DNA of 64,000 nucleotides from JAGOUY01 sp964562155 (GCA_964562155.1 CAZLRU010000003.1:15588-79587); one strand, 5' to 3'. Shown: positions 33,838 to 43,842, counted from the first letter of the stretch. The notes: generated by a model not told the origin, from the letters alone. Translations and numbers: made by a program.

Positions 33838-35706
33838 ATGTGGTCACCACGTATACGTAGCTTACTCGGGTGGGGCATGCTTCTCCCCCTCGTCTTAGCT
33901 ATTTATACACTTGTTCCTTTTTTTCTCATGCAGGCTACGTGGGGAGCATCTCCCTGGTGGCGCATCCCCGTTATTCAAGACGCTCTGTTTGACTCACACA
34001 TGTATCTGACTTGGGTAGGGTATGTGCAGGCAGGCATTCCGTTTGCGAACAATATCGGCTGGTATTCCACATGTCTACGCGTCATTCAATCCATCTTTGG
34101 CGGATCCCTCTCAACCGCGGAACTCTGGCTTATCAGTCGCTGGCTCGCCGCTCTTTTGTCCGTGTACACGATGTACTTCATCTTCCGGACTGGACTTACA
34201 CTTGAAAAACGCGCCGCTTCTCTTTTTGCCCTCGCTTGGGGATTGGCGGTTATTTCAAATGCCGGCTGGAGACCCGGAGCTTATTCCTGGTATCTCCCTT
34301 TTGCCATTCTCGCCTGCCAAGGCATCCTTTCCATCTCCTCAACACGCGGCCTGTTTAAACAAGGACTCGTTCTTCTAGGAAGTATCGTCCTTGCCAGCAT
34401 CTATCCTTGGTTTCTTATCCCGATCGGCCTCTGGGGCGCCGTCGAAATTGCTCGCAACCTTTTCCGACGAACACGAACTTGGGCGCTCGCTTGGGGAGCT
34501 CTCAGTCTTGCAAGTTTAGGCTCGGTTTTTGTCATCATGCATAGCATCCCTTGGGCTCGGATACAAACGACACTGGATGTATTTATGCGATACGGTGTCG
34601 GTTTTACTCACCTACCTTTTTTAACCACCGCCGCCCTCGTTCCTTTGGGCTGGTTAGGAATTACCGTTTTACAAGGGCGAACAACAACTCAACCATCCCA
34701 ACATCTCCTTGCTCTATATAGCGGTTGGCTCGTTACGTTTTTCTGTTTTGAAATGACACCTTTTACCGGGATTGTTTTTCAAAATGATCACTTTCGAGGA
34801 TTCGTCTTGCTTCTTACCTGGATTCATCTTGGATTCTTATATAAAACCCACGTCTCCCCCTCTCAAAAACCATCACCCTCTACTCGCGTCTTGTTGGGGG
34901 GAATTTTTTTCTTGTCGTTAGTGGTTAGCGTATGGAAAGCAACCCTCTTTCTCTTTGCTCCCAGTGACGATCTTTCGATTATACAGGTCGCCTACTGGGT
35001 TCCTCTCGCGCTCGCAAGCTTCCTCATGCTTGCTTCTGGCTATAGGCGTCTCGTTCCTTATCTTAGCGTGGGAATTTTTTGCGTATTTGCCACCGTTGCC
35101 AGTGTTAATATCTACGGGAGACATTTTCATCATCCCGAAGATTTAGAGCTACGGGCACATATACGAGAACTCGTTCTTTCTCACGTGCCTCTGGAAGATC
35201 GTATCTGCATTGATCCTGTGCGCGGGAGTCCGATAGCTGCCAATACCCCACGAGTCCTTCTCCCATCCAGCACCTATCGTTTTCGAGTTGAAGCCGAAGT
35301 CGAGCAAATCACACTACTACAAGCATATACCCTGGGCTTTATAGCGCAAAAAGATGCGCACGAAGAGAGCCACCTTCGAGCTATCATCGCTCAAGATCAA
35401 GCGCTGCCTTGCCAACAGTACAAATGGGCACGATCTCTCTTCATACGATTCGGCATGACGGAGACACGCGCAGACGCCCTTATCGGGTGTCCCGCGGCGC
35501 GTCTAGCAACTCTATCTCAATTCGTATTTGATCACTCCTCCATCCCCTCCTCGACACAACGCCAGGTCTTTCAGCGCGCTTGTCCGTGGATTATTGTTAT
35601 GCCAGGACTCAATCATTTGTGGAACATTCCCAAGGACTCCATCTGGTACCCCACACCTGAGGGTGCCGCCTTGGTCAAGAACGTTTTACCCGAGGAGACG
35701 AAGTAG
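33838..35706 (+). CDS. Large membrane protein, probable GT-C glycosyltransferase, paralogue A
   Basis: 622 residues with about twelve membrane helices from residue 10 to 420 and a soluble C-terminal domain of about 180 residues. The first loop is PWWRIPVIQDALFDSHMYL. The sequence is clearly related to the product of 37517-39427: shared blocks are AELWLISRWLAALL (versus PELWIISRWAALVL), the WRPGAYSWYLPF/MRPGVFSWYYPF pair and ILASIYPWF. The C-terminal domain also aligns, with ALPCQQYK against SFPCGEKEK. Both look like GT-C enzymes by topology, but I do not see a decisive catalytic motif. Its stop lies 21 bases inside the convergent epimerase gene. Confidence 0.7.
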   Translation: MWSPRIRSLLGWGMLLPLVLAIYTLVPFFLMQATWGASPWWRIPVIQDALFDSHMYLTWVGYVQAGIPFANNIGWYSTCLRVIQSIFGGSLSTAELWLISRWLAALLSVYTMYFIFRTGLTLEKRAASLFALAWGLAVISNAGWRPGAYSWYLPFAILACQGILSISSTRGLFKQGLVLLGSIVLASIYPWFLIPIGLWGAVEIARNLFRRTRTWALAWGALSLASLGSVFVIMHSIPWARIQTTLDVFMRYGVGFTHLPFLTTAALVPLGWLGITVLQGRTTTQPSQHLLALYSGWLVTFFCFEMTPFTGIVFQNDHFRGFVLLLTWIHLGFLYKTHVSPSQKPSPSTRVLLGGIFFLSLVVSVWKATLFLFAPSDDLSIIQVAYWVPLALASFLMLASGYRRLVPYLSVGIFCVFATVASVNIYGRHFHHPEDLELRAHIRELVLSHVPLEDRICIDPVRGSPIAANTPRVLLPSSTYRFRVEAEVEQITLLQAYTLGFIAQKDAHEESHLRAIIAQDQALPCQQYKWARSLFIRFGMTETRADALIGCPAARLATLSQFVFDHSSIPSSTQRQVFQRACPWIIVMPGLNHLWNIPKDSIWYPTPEGAALVKNVLPEETK

Positions 35707-36699
35707 GCCCCGCTTCACTCCCCTTGAGTGAATAGACCCTCCTTTTCCTGTTTGAGGATGCTGTTTGTACCACAAAAAGGCTTCTGCGAGCATATCTGCG
35801 TTGCTCTTGGTCGGCACCCAGTTTAACAATCGCTCGATTTTTTCCGTTGAGAAAAAGATGTCTTTATCGGCTACCGTGTATTGATAACTTACGAATGGCA
35901 CTAGTCGAACCGCGCTCAAGAGAGGCAATACTAGACGCGCGATCACCCCTGGCACTCCGTAGACCCTGGAACGGCTCCCCACCTTGATAAAGAACCCCTC
36001 CAAATCTTCACGTAAAGGGCCAAAGAATGGCGTACCAATGTTCACATCCTCTCCTTTGCAGGCAGGACTCGTTGAAATGCGATAGACCGCTTCCGCTAAA
36101 TCACTCGCCGCAATAAGCTGGTAGCGATTACGCCCTTGCCCTAAAACAATAACAGGACGATGACGCGCGACCCAGTCAAATATCAGTGCAAGAATTCCCA
36201 TTCTGCCCGGACCAACAATGGTTCGAGGTCGTACAATCGAAATATCCAGACGATCCTTGAAAGATCGACAAACAGCCTCGGCGGCGGCTTTTGATTTACC
36301 ATATTCCTCAAACGGCGCGAGCGGAGTCTCTTCGGTGATAGGACCTGAGGTGGTAGGCACTCCAAAAACAGATGAGGAAGAAATGAATATGACCTTTTTT
36401 ACTCCCACCGCTTCCGCCGCTTTCAGCACCGCCTTCGTACCTTCGACATTCACCTGCCAGAAACGCTTTTTATCCCGTGCAAGTGGAACCACAGCAGCAT
36501 TGTGAATCAAGACATCGTTAGGACGCAATTCCTCCGCCACCGCTTGCGGATTCGTGACATCCGTTAGCGCATACGTCGCTCCCGGTACGGGAGTAGCAGG
36601 AGGCAAGACATCTAACCCCTTGACCGCTTCCCCCTTGGATACCAGTAGCTCAACCAAATGCTGGCCAAAAAACCCTGATCCGCCGGTAACAATATACAT
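35686..36699 (-). CDS. NAD-dependent epimerase/dehydratase (extended SDR)
   Basis: 337 residues. MYIVTGGSGFFGQHL gives the Rossmann motif; HNAAVVPLARDKKRFWQVN, then FISSSSVFG and YGKSKAAAE (catalytic Tyr-Lys) follow. The C-terminal half is rather hydrophobic near 225-250 (VIARLVLPLLSAVRLVPF), which may contact membrane. It resembles sugar epimerases and 3-beta-HSD-like SDRs in equal measure. It is alone on its strand between divergent and convergent genes. Confidence 0.82.
   Translation of the reverse strand: MYIVTGGSGFFGQHLVELLVSKGEAVKGLDVLPPATPVPGATYALTDVTNPQAVAEELRPNDVLIHNAAVVPLARDKKRFWQVNVEGTKAVLKAAEAVGVKKVIFISSSSVFGVPTTSGPITEETPLAPFEEYGKSKAAAEAVCRSFKDRLDISIVRPRTIVGPGRMGILALIFDWVARHRPVIVLGQGRNRYQLIAASDLAEAVYRISTSPACKGEDVNIGTPFFGPLREDLEGFFIKVGSRSRVYGVPGVIARLVLPLLSAVRLVPFVSYQYTVADKDIFFSTEKIERLLNWVPTKSNADMLAEAFLWYKQHPQTGKGGSIHSRGVKRGLLRLLG
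35714..35732 (+). terminator. Weak hairpin after the 33838-35706 gene
   Basis: TTCACTC and GAGTGAA form a 7-pair stem with a 5-base loop, seven bases after the stop of the plus-strand gene. There is no U-run, and the hairpin lies within the coding end of the opposing epimerase. It could be chance. Confidence 0.3.
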
Positions 36700-36763
36700 A
36701 ATGATTGATATATTGCTTTTATCCTACGCTAAATACCCTTTTTAGGAAATAAGCTTTCCTTGA

Positions 36764-36792
36764 TTGCCAAAGGACGAGCTTGAGGCTACGCT
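36764..36792 (+). promoter_or_regulatory. Promoter for the 36803-37528 methyltransferase
   Basis: TTGCCA (36764-36769), 17 bases, TACGCT (36787-36792), with the ATG ten bases further on. An apparent TTG start codon at 36764 is the -35 box itself. The expected transcript has a leader of about three or four bases. Confidence 0.45.
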
Positions 36793-36802
36793 ACGCCTAT
36801 CT

Positions 36803-37528
36803 ATGAGACTGCCCAGGCATGTAACCACAAAGATAAACTATCTCCTCGATCAATGGGTGCCACCGATCCTGCGCGATGCGTCATGGTTTATGCCTACCCT
36901 TATTAAGATTCTCTTCGGAGCGCAGGCGAATCATCTCTTAACCTTTAAAGAGCGGGGCGCACACCTAAGCACCGAGGCCTTTCTTAAAACATATCAAGAG
37001 GTTGACCCTGTTCTGTATGGGTACGTGGAGCGCAAAACGGATCTGCACGCAGACTGCATTCCTGTGATCACAGGACACCTCTTAGGATCCGTGCTCGAGG
37101 TCGGTGCGGGCAAAGGTTATCTAGCAAATATCATGACATCGACGCACACGGTGACAGCTTGTGATCTACAGCAGCCCCTAAACTGGAACGAGCGATATCC
37201 GCACATTCCTTTTGTCCAAGGGACAATTGAACACCTCCCTTTTGAAACAGGATCTTTTGACACAGTTGTCTGCACACACACCCTTGAGCATGTGCAGCAT
37301 CTTACTCTTGCCATCTCAGAATTACGTCGTGTTGCAAAACGCCGATTAATCATCGTGGTTCCAAAACAGCGACCTTATAAATATACATTTGATCTTCACC
37401 TCCATTTCTTTCCCTACCCATTCTCTCTTTTGAATATCATGGGTACGCAAGCGAACCAGCAATGCCGAGATATTGGCGGCGATCTTTTTTATACTGAAGA
37501 TCGAGCACCTGATTCTTTAGGGGGCTGA
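36803..37528 (+). CDS. Class I SAM-dependent methyltransferase
   Basis: 241 residues from the ATG at 36803. Motif I VLEVGAGKGYL near residue 100, the acidic strand VTACDLQQP, then FDTVVCTHTLEHV and the basic loop AKRRLIIVVPKQRPYK. The N-terminal 90 residues are an extra helical region not found in the shortest forms. It is the only gene on its strand here; the stop overlaps the convergent membrane protein gene by 12 bases. Substrate unknown. Confidence 0.85.
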   Translation: MRLPRHVTTKINYLLDQWVPPILRDASWFMPTLIKILFGAQANHLLTFKERGAHLSTEAFLKTYQEVDPVLYGYVERKTDLHADCIPVITGHLLGSVLEVGAGKGYLANIMTSTHTVTACDLQQPLNWNERYPHIPFVQGTIEHLPFETGSFDTVVCTHTLEHVQHLTLAISELRRVAKRRLIIVVPKQRPYKYTFDLHLHFFPYPFSLLNIMGTQANQQCRDIGGDLFYTEDRAPDSLGG

Positions 37529-39427
37529 GATCTGCCAAAGCTCAAGATCATCCGTTTTTGCCCGTGATACATAGCCTGCAGGCAACCGCCAAAACAGACG
37601 CTTCTCGTTTGAAATAAGAACCGCGGGACACACGCGAACAAACTCCCCCACAGACACCGTCCGTGCCTGTATCGCCCCCATAATACGTCGCCAATCATCT
37701 GCGAGCGATGTTTCTTGGCAACCAAAAAATTCATTCCACTCTCTATCCGTTCCGCCAAATCTTCCGAAGAAGCGACGATATTTTTCTTTTTCGCCACATG
37801 GAAATGAACGATACTCTTCCGTCAGATGCTGAAATCTCCCCACATCATCTGCTCCCACAACATCGTATGCTCCCACCAATATCTCTAATCGATGCAATAC
37901 GCTTTCGTTAGTTTCAGGGTAGAACATGGTTGATTCAGCGGGATAGATAATACGTCCCGTGTGGGCCGCGATAAGATTGGCGGTTTTTGGATCTGAGCAA
38001 ATACGCGTAGACGATGGAAGAGAGTGATCTATCCACGTAATCATTGGCTTATTCTTTGTGATATCAGCACTTGTAAGCGAATCCCGGTAGATAATAGACG
38101 CCACTCCACACATCCCTAAGACAACACTTACAGCGATCACCCCCCGTAGCACGGGTATAGAGTAACACCGCTCTTCTTTGCCCGCATGTAGATACAAAAG
38201 CCACGCGGCGACACTTAACGACAACCAGTTCGCAAGGTGGATCAGATAAGGATCAAACTTGTAAAAAAACCGCGCATGGATAGGTTGCGAGAGGACGTAG
38301 AAGAAGAAGAGAGAAGCTCCGATCGCTATTCCAAGTAGCGCCAAACGAAGGATGTTTGAAGGCGCAGGAACAGTCATCTCTTTTTGCTCTTTGCGAACCA
38401 TGAGATGAATGACCGCCGCCAGCGTTACCCAACTCATCAGAACAACGACACTAATCAAATGATCCGGATAAAGAAACAATCCAAGAAACGGGGTATGGAA
38501 CCAAAGAACGAACAACGTGAACCAAAAGGAGGATAGGAGAAAACCAACTTGGGAAGGCAAGCGCGATCTATACACATAGCCAAGCCACCCCAACAACCCT
38601 ATCCACGCAACCATTAATAAAACGGTATTGGAGAGGAAGGGCGCATGAGCCACCACGAGCCCGGTGCGCGTATACATATCCAGGAGCGGCCTCAGCGAGG
38701 GCCTATAAAACCATCGAGCCAAGGCGGGAGCCGCCAATATCACACTTCCGGCTATGAGGATGCATGACCCTATTAACCAGCCCGTCTTCTTCTGTCGCAC
38801 GCACACAACACCCGTCACCACCCCTCCCCAGGCGACGATCATCATAAAAAACCAGGGGTAGATACTCGCGAGTACCCCTCCGCTTACGAGAGCAAGGAGA
38901 GCCCTCACCCATCGCTGCTGCTCCGTGAAGAGATAGGCGTGTATCACACAAGCGCAGGCCAGCACCCCAAAGGGGTAGTACCAACTAAAAACCCCTGGAC
39001 GCATGCCCAGGCTCAAAAATAAAATACAATAAAAGGCGAGGGCCATTAAACGAGCTCGATACTGATCAAGCCTCGTCCATCCGCTTATCGTGGAAGCTGT
39101 CACCCATACAAGGAGTACAAGAGCGGCCCAGCGACTGATTATCCAGAGCTCAGGCAAACTCACATACGGCAAAAGCATTCCCGCCAATCCTCTTAGCACC
39201 CACATGAACCAACCGATCGCATTTCCTGGAGCGATTCCTTGCACACCTGCCCCCATCCACTGGAGATAGGTGTACGTATCAAAGACCCCCGGCGAAATAA
39301 TCATGATCCGCCACCAGGGATGTTCATGCAAAAGAAGATTGGTTATCCAATAAGGAGCCCATGTGAGCACAAAAAGCCCGAGCGGAACCCCCACCCACCA
39401 CAGGATTTCAGACCAACGTTTTGACAT
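37517..39427 (-). CDS. Large membrane protein, probable GT-C glycosyltransferase, paralogue B
   Basis: 636 residues from the ATG at 39427, which is preferred over 39457 because it shortens the overlap with the methyltransferase gene from 50 to 20 bases. About twelve membrane helices, then a soluble domain (about 440-636). It is a diverged paralogue of the 33838-35706 product, sharing HPWWRI, the NAIGWF/NIGWYS loop, PELWIISRW and RPGVFSWYYPFG. The two copies lie on opposite strands with only two genes between them. Role probably as for paralogue A. Confidence 0.7.
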   Translation of the reverse strand: MSKRWSEILWWVGVPLGLFVLTWAPYWITNLLLHEHPWWRIMIISPGVFDTYTYLQWMGAGVQGIAPGNAIGWFMWVLRGLAGMLLPYVSLPELWIISRWAALVLLVWVTASTISGWTRLDQYRARLMALAFYCILFLSLGMRPGVFSWYYPFGVLACACVIHAYLFTEQQRWVRALLALVSGGVLASIYPWFFMMIVAWGGVVTGVVCVRQKKTGWLIGSCILIAGSVILAAPALARWFYRPSLRPLLDMYTRTGLVVAHAPFLSNTVLLMVAWIGLLGWLGYVYRSRLPSQVGFLLSSFWFTLFVLWFHTPFLGLFLYPDHLISVVVLMSWVTLAAVIHLMVRKEQKEMTVPAPSNILRLALLGIAIGASLFFFYVLSQPIHARFFYKFDPYLIHLANWLSLSVAAWLLYLHAGKEERCYSIPVLRGVIAVSVVLGMCGVASIIYRDSLTSADITKNKPMITWIDHSLPSSTRICSDPKTANLIAAHTGRIIYPAESTMFYPETNESVLHRLEILVGAYDVVGADDVGRFQHLTEEYRSFPCGEKEKYRRFFGRFGGTDREWNEFFGCQETSLADDWRRIMGAIQARTVSVGEFVRVCPAVLISNEKRLFWRLPAGYVSRAKTDDLELWQISAP

Positions 39428-40094
39428 ACGCAAGAACATCTGCCGGCTTGAGGACAAACCAACACGTCATACCGCCACTCGCCCAGTCAAAATAGTATTC
39501 AAAATTCAGCCCAGGATACTTACGGCGAAAAACAGCGGGGGAAAAGAGCTCGTCATCCGCCCACACCCCACGCTTCCCCAACAGCACCCGATTCACCCAC
39601 ATAATAAGACGCATGTGCGGCATGCGGGCTGGCACCTCCAGCAATACCGTTTGACGCGCTACACGTGCATGCTCTCGCAATAAGATACTCTGCTCTTCCG
39701 ACTCAAAATGCTCGAAGAGCCCCAGCGAATAGACCACATCAAACGACTGATCCGGAAATGGAAGCTGCATTCCATCCCCTAAGACCAATTTGCTCTTTTT
39801 CACTAAACGCTTTGCAATCTCTAGAGCTCGCGGTGTTTTCTCGACACCCACACACTCCGCCTGTGTCATATGTGCCAACCGCTCCAGTGTTTGAGCGGTA
39901 CCTACCCCTATCTCCAGGTATCTCTTTGCACCCCCTCCTAAACGAATCACTCGTGTTGCAAATAGATTACCAAAGTACACCTCTCTCCCCCAATGAATCA
40001 GACGTGAAAAAAAACTATTTCCCTGATCGGCGGAATAGTATCGATCCCACATTTCTAGACTGTTATCATGCTGAGGAGCAGAGGGCGTGGGCAT
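39408..40094 (-). CDS. Class I SAM-dependent methyltransferase
   Basis: 228 residues. Motif I YLEIGVGTAQTL, the second strand VGVEKTPRAL, then QSFDVVYSLGLFEHF and TVLLEVPARM. It starts 12 bases after the GT2 gene and ends inside the start of the membrane protein gene. It is the counterpart of the 25361-25960 gene in the duplicated block, although the two proteins are not close in sequence. Substrate unknown. Confidence 0.85.
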   Translation of the reverse strand: MPTPSAPQHDNSLEMWDRYYSADQGNSFFSRLIHWGREVYFGNLFATRVIRLGGGAKRYLEIGVGTAQTLERLAHMTQAECVGVEKTPRALEIAKRLVKKSKLVLGDGMQLPFPDQSFDVVYSLGLFEHFESEEQSILLREHARVARQTVLLEVPARMPHMRLIMWVNRVLLGKRGVWADDELFSPAVFRRKYPGLNFEYYFDWASGGMTCWFVLKPADVLAYVKTLV

Positions 40095-40106
40095 AGATAT
40101 GTTACT

Positions 40107-40892
40107 TTAAGAAAATTGTTTTCCGAGTTTCCAAGGAATAAGAATAGCTTCCATAATAATATGACGGCTCAGCTTCGAAACCCCTAAGCGACGATCACGA
40201 AAAACGATCGGCACTTCAATAGCGGGATAACCTAAACGAAATGCCGCCACCTTAACGGACGTTTGATAGGCATAACCATCTCCCATAATCGTTTGATCCA
40301 TAACCCGAGCAAGTACATCGCGCCGCCACGCGATAAAGCCGGAAGTACTGTCTTTTAGCAGATATGCTGGGAAAAAAATACGTAACACGAGGCGTGCGTA
40401 GATATTTCCTAGTCGACTGAGCCACAATCGCCAACGACTCCAGTCAGGAGTTGCTCCGCCTTCTACATACCGCGATCCAACTGCAATCCCATATGCTTGT
40501 GCTTGCGCAGCTAGCAAAGACAGCATGTGTGGATCATGAGAAAAATCAGCGTCCATTTGGATAATGATTGGGTATTCCGGAAGTGTCGCGAGAAGCCAGC
40601 GATAGGCGTCTAGATATGCAATCCCCAAACCAAACTTCCCACAACGACTCATGATAGATACGCGTCCCGGCCAACTCTGCGCACAAACGCGCACCGCTTC
40701 TACGGTTCCATCAGGACTCCCGTCATCCACGATAAGAATATCCGGACAAACATGAAGGCTCCGCAGCGCCTCAAATAATGGCTGGATATTCTCCTTCTCA
40801 TTATACGTTGGGATCACAACCAATATATCCGCCGGTGGCCGCTCATCGTATAAGGTTTCTGTTTTTTGAATACGAGTGGAGTAATCGAACAT
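40107..40892 (-). CDS. GT2 polyprenol-monophosphate glycosyltransferase (DPM1-like)
   Basis: 261 residues from the ATG at 40892; a TTG at 40955 would add 21 residues. VVIPTYNEKENI, LIVDDGSPDGT, MDADFSHDP and GSRYVEGG are the polyprenol-phosphate mannosyltransferase signatures, and KDSTSGFIAWRRD follows. No membrane anchor at the end, as in archaeal and bacterial soluble DPM1. It makes a polyprenyl-phosphate sugar, probably mannose or a relative, for GT-C enzymes. TATCGG lies six bases before the chosen ATG. Confidence 0.9.
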   Translation of the reverse strand: MFDYSTRIQKTETLYDERPPADILVVIPTYNEKENIQPLFEALRSLHVCPDILIVDDGSPDGTVEAVRVCAQSWPGRVSIMSRCGKFGLGIAYLDAYRWLLATLPEYPIIIQMDADFSHDPHMLSLLAAQAQAYGIAVGSRYVEGGATPDWSRWRLWLSRLGNIYARLVLRIFFPAYLLKDSTSGFIAWRRDVLARVMDQTIMGDGYAYQTSVKVAAFRLGYPAIEVPIVFRDRRLGVSKLSRHIIMEAILIPWKLGKQFS

Positions 40893-40958
40893 ACTAAGCC
40901 GATATCGAGCCCATGCTAGCCCACAGAATGCCCTCTGACAAATCACCCTCTTCAAGGA

Positions 40959-42815
40959 TCACGGTAATTTCTGATACGCATCGTGCCAAACGCGCAGCGT
41001 CATGAGTGCCCAAAGGAGATGAAGGTGGTACTGTTTCTTCTCAACATGTTCCCGCAGCAGTGCTTGAGCAGCGGAAAAATCAATGAACGCGTCCAACTCC
41101 GAATGAGGATTGGGAGCCAGTCGTTCAGACATAAATTCGTATAAAGGTGCGCGAATCCACTTTGCCGCCGGAGACATAAAGGCCCGTTTTTTTTCACCAA
41201 GCACATGCGCGGGCAAGTGATCACGCCAAGCATCTAAAAAGATCCGCTTCCCTTGTTCACGCGTCCCCATCTTCCAAGCGGAAGGCAAAGAGCTCGCCAA
41301 GGTCACAAGCTCAAGATCCAGAAATGGCACACGCTCCTCTAACCCATGCGCCATAGTCATTTTATCGGTGCGCATAAGCGACTCCTCCGCGAGCCATGTA
41401 CGCACATCGACCGCCATGGACTGATTCACCGGATCGCGCCACGGCTTAGCAAACAACGGATCGAAGATTTCGCTCACCGCCCCGGATAAGGCGGGCGAAG
41501 TTTGGCGTAGAACCCGCCGAACCGTTTGTTCTTTTTGCACCAAGAAGGCTAAGTGACGCTCTGTGCCCAAAGGCTTTGCCACCAAGGAAGCGTAATACCC
41601 TACCTTGCTTCTTGGGGTGATTGTCTTAAGCGCATGCGCGGGCCAGGCTAGACCAAGATGGCGCAACTGTTCAATTTTTTTCTGATACCAATACCGCGCG
41701 TAGCCGCCAAAGAGCTCGTCCCCCCCATCTCCACCAAGCGCCACCGTGATGGTTTGCCTCGCCGTTTTTGCTAATAGGTAGGTTGCCGGCTGAACATGAT
41801 TCGCAATAGGTTCATCCATGTGCCATACCACCTTATCAAAACACCCCTTCACATCTTCCGGCGTCACCAGAACCTCGTGATGAGTTGTGTGAAAATACTG
41901 AGCCGTTAAACGAGCAAGCTCGGCATCAGCATTATACTTTTGTTCATCAACGGGTGATGTGTAGCTTACCGTATAGGTCTCAATTGGTCCTGCAACGGTT
42001 TGACGCATGGCAGCAAGGACAATCGACGAATCCACTCCACCGGACAAAAAGACTCCGACCGAGCGATCAGAAACAAGCTGACGCGTAACCGCTGCCTGCG
42101 TAAGAGCATGGACCCGAGCGCAGGCCTCTTTATAGGTTTGCGCTCCAAGCGCCCCTTCCTCGAGTTGCCAATAAGACTCTACGCTCATCCTCCCCTCTGC
42201 GTACTCCAAAACATGTCCAGGCGGCAATTTATAAATACCCGTGAGCATCGTGCGAGGCGCCGGCACGTAAAGCAGGCGTAGGTAGAGGTCTAACGAGATG
42301 GGGTCTATTGAGGGTTTTCCGCGCCCCACACCTACTAATGCCTTAAGCTCAGACGAGAACCACAAACGCCCATCCTCCTCTCTGTAATACAGAGGCTTCA
42401 CTCCTAGCGGATCTCGCATGAGTAGCAGACGTTTTTTCCGCTCATCCCACAACGCACAAGCAAAAATACCATTGATTTTTTTTAAGCCCGCTTTTCCTTC
42501 GCGGGCCAGGAGACGCAATAAAACTTCCGTATCGGTTTGCGTTGTGAATACTTCTCCACATAACTCCAAATCCTTACGTACCTCTCGATAATTATAGATC
42601 TCTCCATTAAAAACTAGAGTAAAACGACCATCCGGGGTTTGCATTGGCTGTCGACCAGCTGATGATAGATCGATAATCGAGAGTCGATTATGCGCCAATG
42701 AAATCTGATCTTGTTCAAAAAATCCCTCATCATCGGGTCCTCGATGGTGGGTGAGGCGATGCATGCGGCGCAAGAGCTCCGGATCGCGAAAGGTGAATCC
42801 ATTAAATCCGCACAT
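40959..42815 (-). CDS. Asparagine synthase (glutamine-hydrolysing)-like amidotransferase, paralogue 2
   Basis: 618 residues. Cys2 in MCGFNGF, HRGPDDEGF, FNGEIYNYRE and the PP-loop FLSGGVDSS, with GDGGDE, are all present. Both the glutaminase and the synthetase domains are complete. It shares the plan of the copies at 26949 and 56793 but differs clearly in sequence. Here it sits between the DPM1-like gene (downstream) and a GT4 (upstream), so amidation of a glycan uronic acid is likelier than housekeeping asparagine synthesis. That role is inferred. Confidence 0.9.
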   Translation of the reverse strand: MCGFNGFTFRDPELLRRMHRLTHHRGPDDEGFFEQDQISLAHNRLSIIDLSSAGRQPMQTPDGRFTLVFNGEIYNYREVRKDLELCGEVFTTQTDTEVLLRLLAREGKAGLKKINGIFACALWDERKKRLLLMRDPLGVKPLYYREEDGRLWFSSELKALVGVGRGKPSIDPISLDLYLRLLYVPAPRTMLTGIYKLPPGHVLEYAEGRMSVESYWQLEEGALGAQTYKEACARVHALTQAAVTRQLVSDRSVGVFLSGGVDSSIVLAAMRQTVAGPIETYTVSYTSPVDEQKYNADAELARLTAQYFHTTHHEVLVTPEDVKGCFDKVVWHMDEPIANHVQPATYLLAKTARQTITVALGGDGGDELFGGYARYWYQKKIEQLRHLGLAWPAHALKTITPRSKVGYYASLVAKPLGTERHLAFLVQKEQTVRRVLRQTSPALSGAVSEIFDPLFAKPWRDPVNQSMAVDVRTWLAEESLMRTDKMTMAHGLEERVPFLDLELVTLASSLPSAWKMGTREQGKRIFLDAWRDHLPAHVLGEKKRAFMSPAAKWIRAPLYEFMSERLAPNPHSELDAFIDFSAAQALLREHVEKKQYHLHLLWALMTLRVWHDAYQKLP

Positions 42816-42816
42816 A

Positions 42817-43833
42817 TCAAGTACCGGGACGTATATAGACGGACATTTTTTCTATCAAGGCACGTAAACTATGTCGCGTCTCGATAACAGCTTGTAATTC
42901 TTGGTGTGTTTTTAGAGGAGAGGAGCGAATATACTCCGCGATCGTTGCCAGCGCATCGTCAACCGGAGCTGATAGCTCACCGATCGCGTCCGCCTGCGTC
43001 TTTGTCACGATAGGAGTGAGTCCCGCGTACATCGCTTCAAGCACCGTTTTATCAATTGTGCGCGGCGCCATATTTATGATGCGTTGATAGCGCGGATAGA
43101 CTGAACGGAGCTCCGGCATGGGAACCGCACCCATAAATTGTACGCGTTTTTCTAGACCCAATTTTTTTACAAGCGCCTGCAAGGACTCGAAATATCCCGC
43201 GTCATTGATCGGGTCTTGAGCCCGACCGTAATGCGTGAGTGTATACTCTTCCGGAAGAAGAGCGAGCGCTTCAATCACAAGCTCTAACCGCTTGGAACGA
43301 GAGAGACGGTGAACGGCGAGAAGGTGCGTCGCCGACTCACGATCCGAACGCGCCATTTCCGCCATCTTCCAAAAAGCGGTATCAATCCCATGACCGGTCA
43401 CGATTTTGCGGGGATCACCCTCATACTGCGGCAAACTATCTTTAGTGGCAGCGAACGCTCGCTTCACCGCCCACATACCAAGACGGAGAGAGAAGGGGTT
43501 GGTGTAGTGAGTGTACCAAAGATAGGCGGGGATCCGTTTCAACTTCCACCACCAAGCACCCGCCCCCAACCAGCGCTGGCCCAGGTGAACGAAGACGCGA
43601 TCGTATTTAAGTGTGCAGATTAATTTTTGAAATCGAAGCAATGAACGCAGGCGTGACTGACCCGGAACATGTCCTAGATCATATACCGGACACTTTAGAC
43701 GCGTCTCGCCTTTTTCACCACAAATAACAGCTACTTCGTACCCTGCATCAACAAATGCTTGCGCCCACAAACTCGCAAACGCCAAGTCATCGTGGCGTTC
43801 ATCAATTTTTGGAGTAATAAAAAGCAGGCGCAT
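42817..43833 (-). CDS. Glycosyltransferase family 4
   Basis: 338 residues, slightly short for GT4. N-terminal domain: LFITPKIDERHDDLA, then VICGEKG; C-terminal domain: AVHRLSRSKRLELVIEAL, FMGAVPMPEL and a late MAPRTIDKTVLEAMYAG. The last segment is the donor-binding loop, with the acidic residue kept in VLEAM. TAATAT (43845-43840) overlaps the stop of the previous gene and lies six bases before the ATG. It is one base from the AsnB2 start and occupies the GT position of the second duplicated block. Confidence 0.87.
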   Translation of the reverse strand: MRLLFITPKIDERHDDLAFASLWAQAFVDAGYEVAVICGEKGETRLKCPVYDLGHVPGQSRLRSLLRFQKLICTLKYDRVFVHLGQRWLGAGAWWWKLKRIPAYLWYTHYTNPFSLRLGMWAVKRAFAATKDSLPQYEGDPRKIVTGHGIDTAFWKMAEMARSDRESATHLLAVHRLSRSKRLELVIEALALLPEEYTLTHYGRAQDPINDAGYFESLQALVKKLGLEKRVQFMGAVPMPELRSVYPRYQRIINMAPRTIDKTVLEAMYAGLTPIVTKTQADAIGELSAPVDDALATIAEYIRSSPLKTHQELQAVIETRHSLRALIEKMSVYIRPGT

Positions 43834-43842
43834 AATAATATA

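Noticed and set aside
36764..36802. TTG start at 36764 for the methyltransferase
   Set aside because: TTGCCA is a -35 followed after 17 bases by TACGCT; translation from the ATG at 36803 is simpler.
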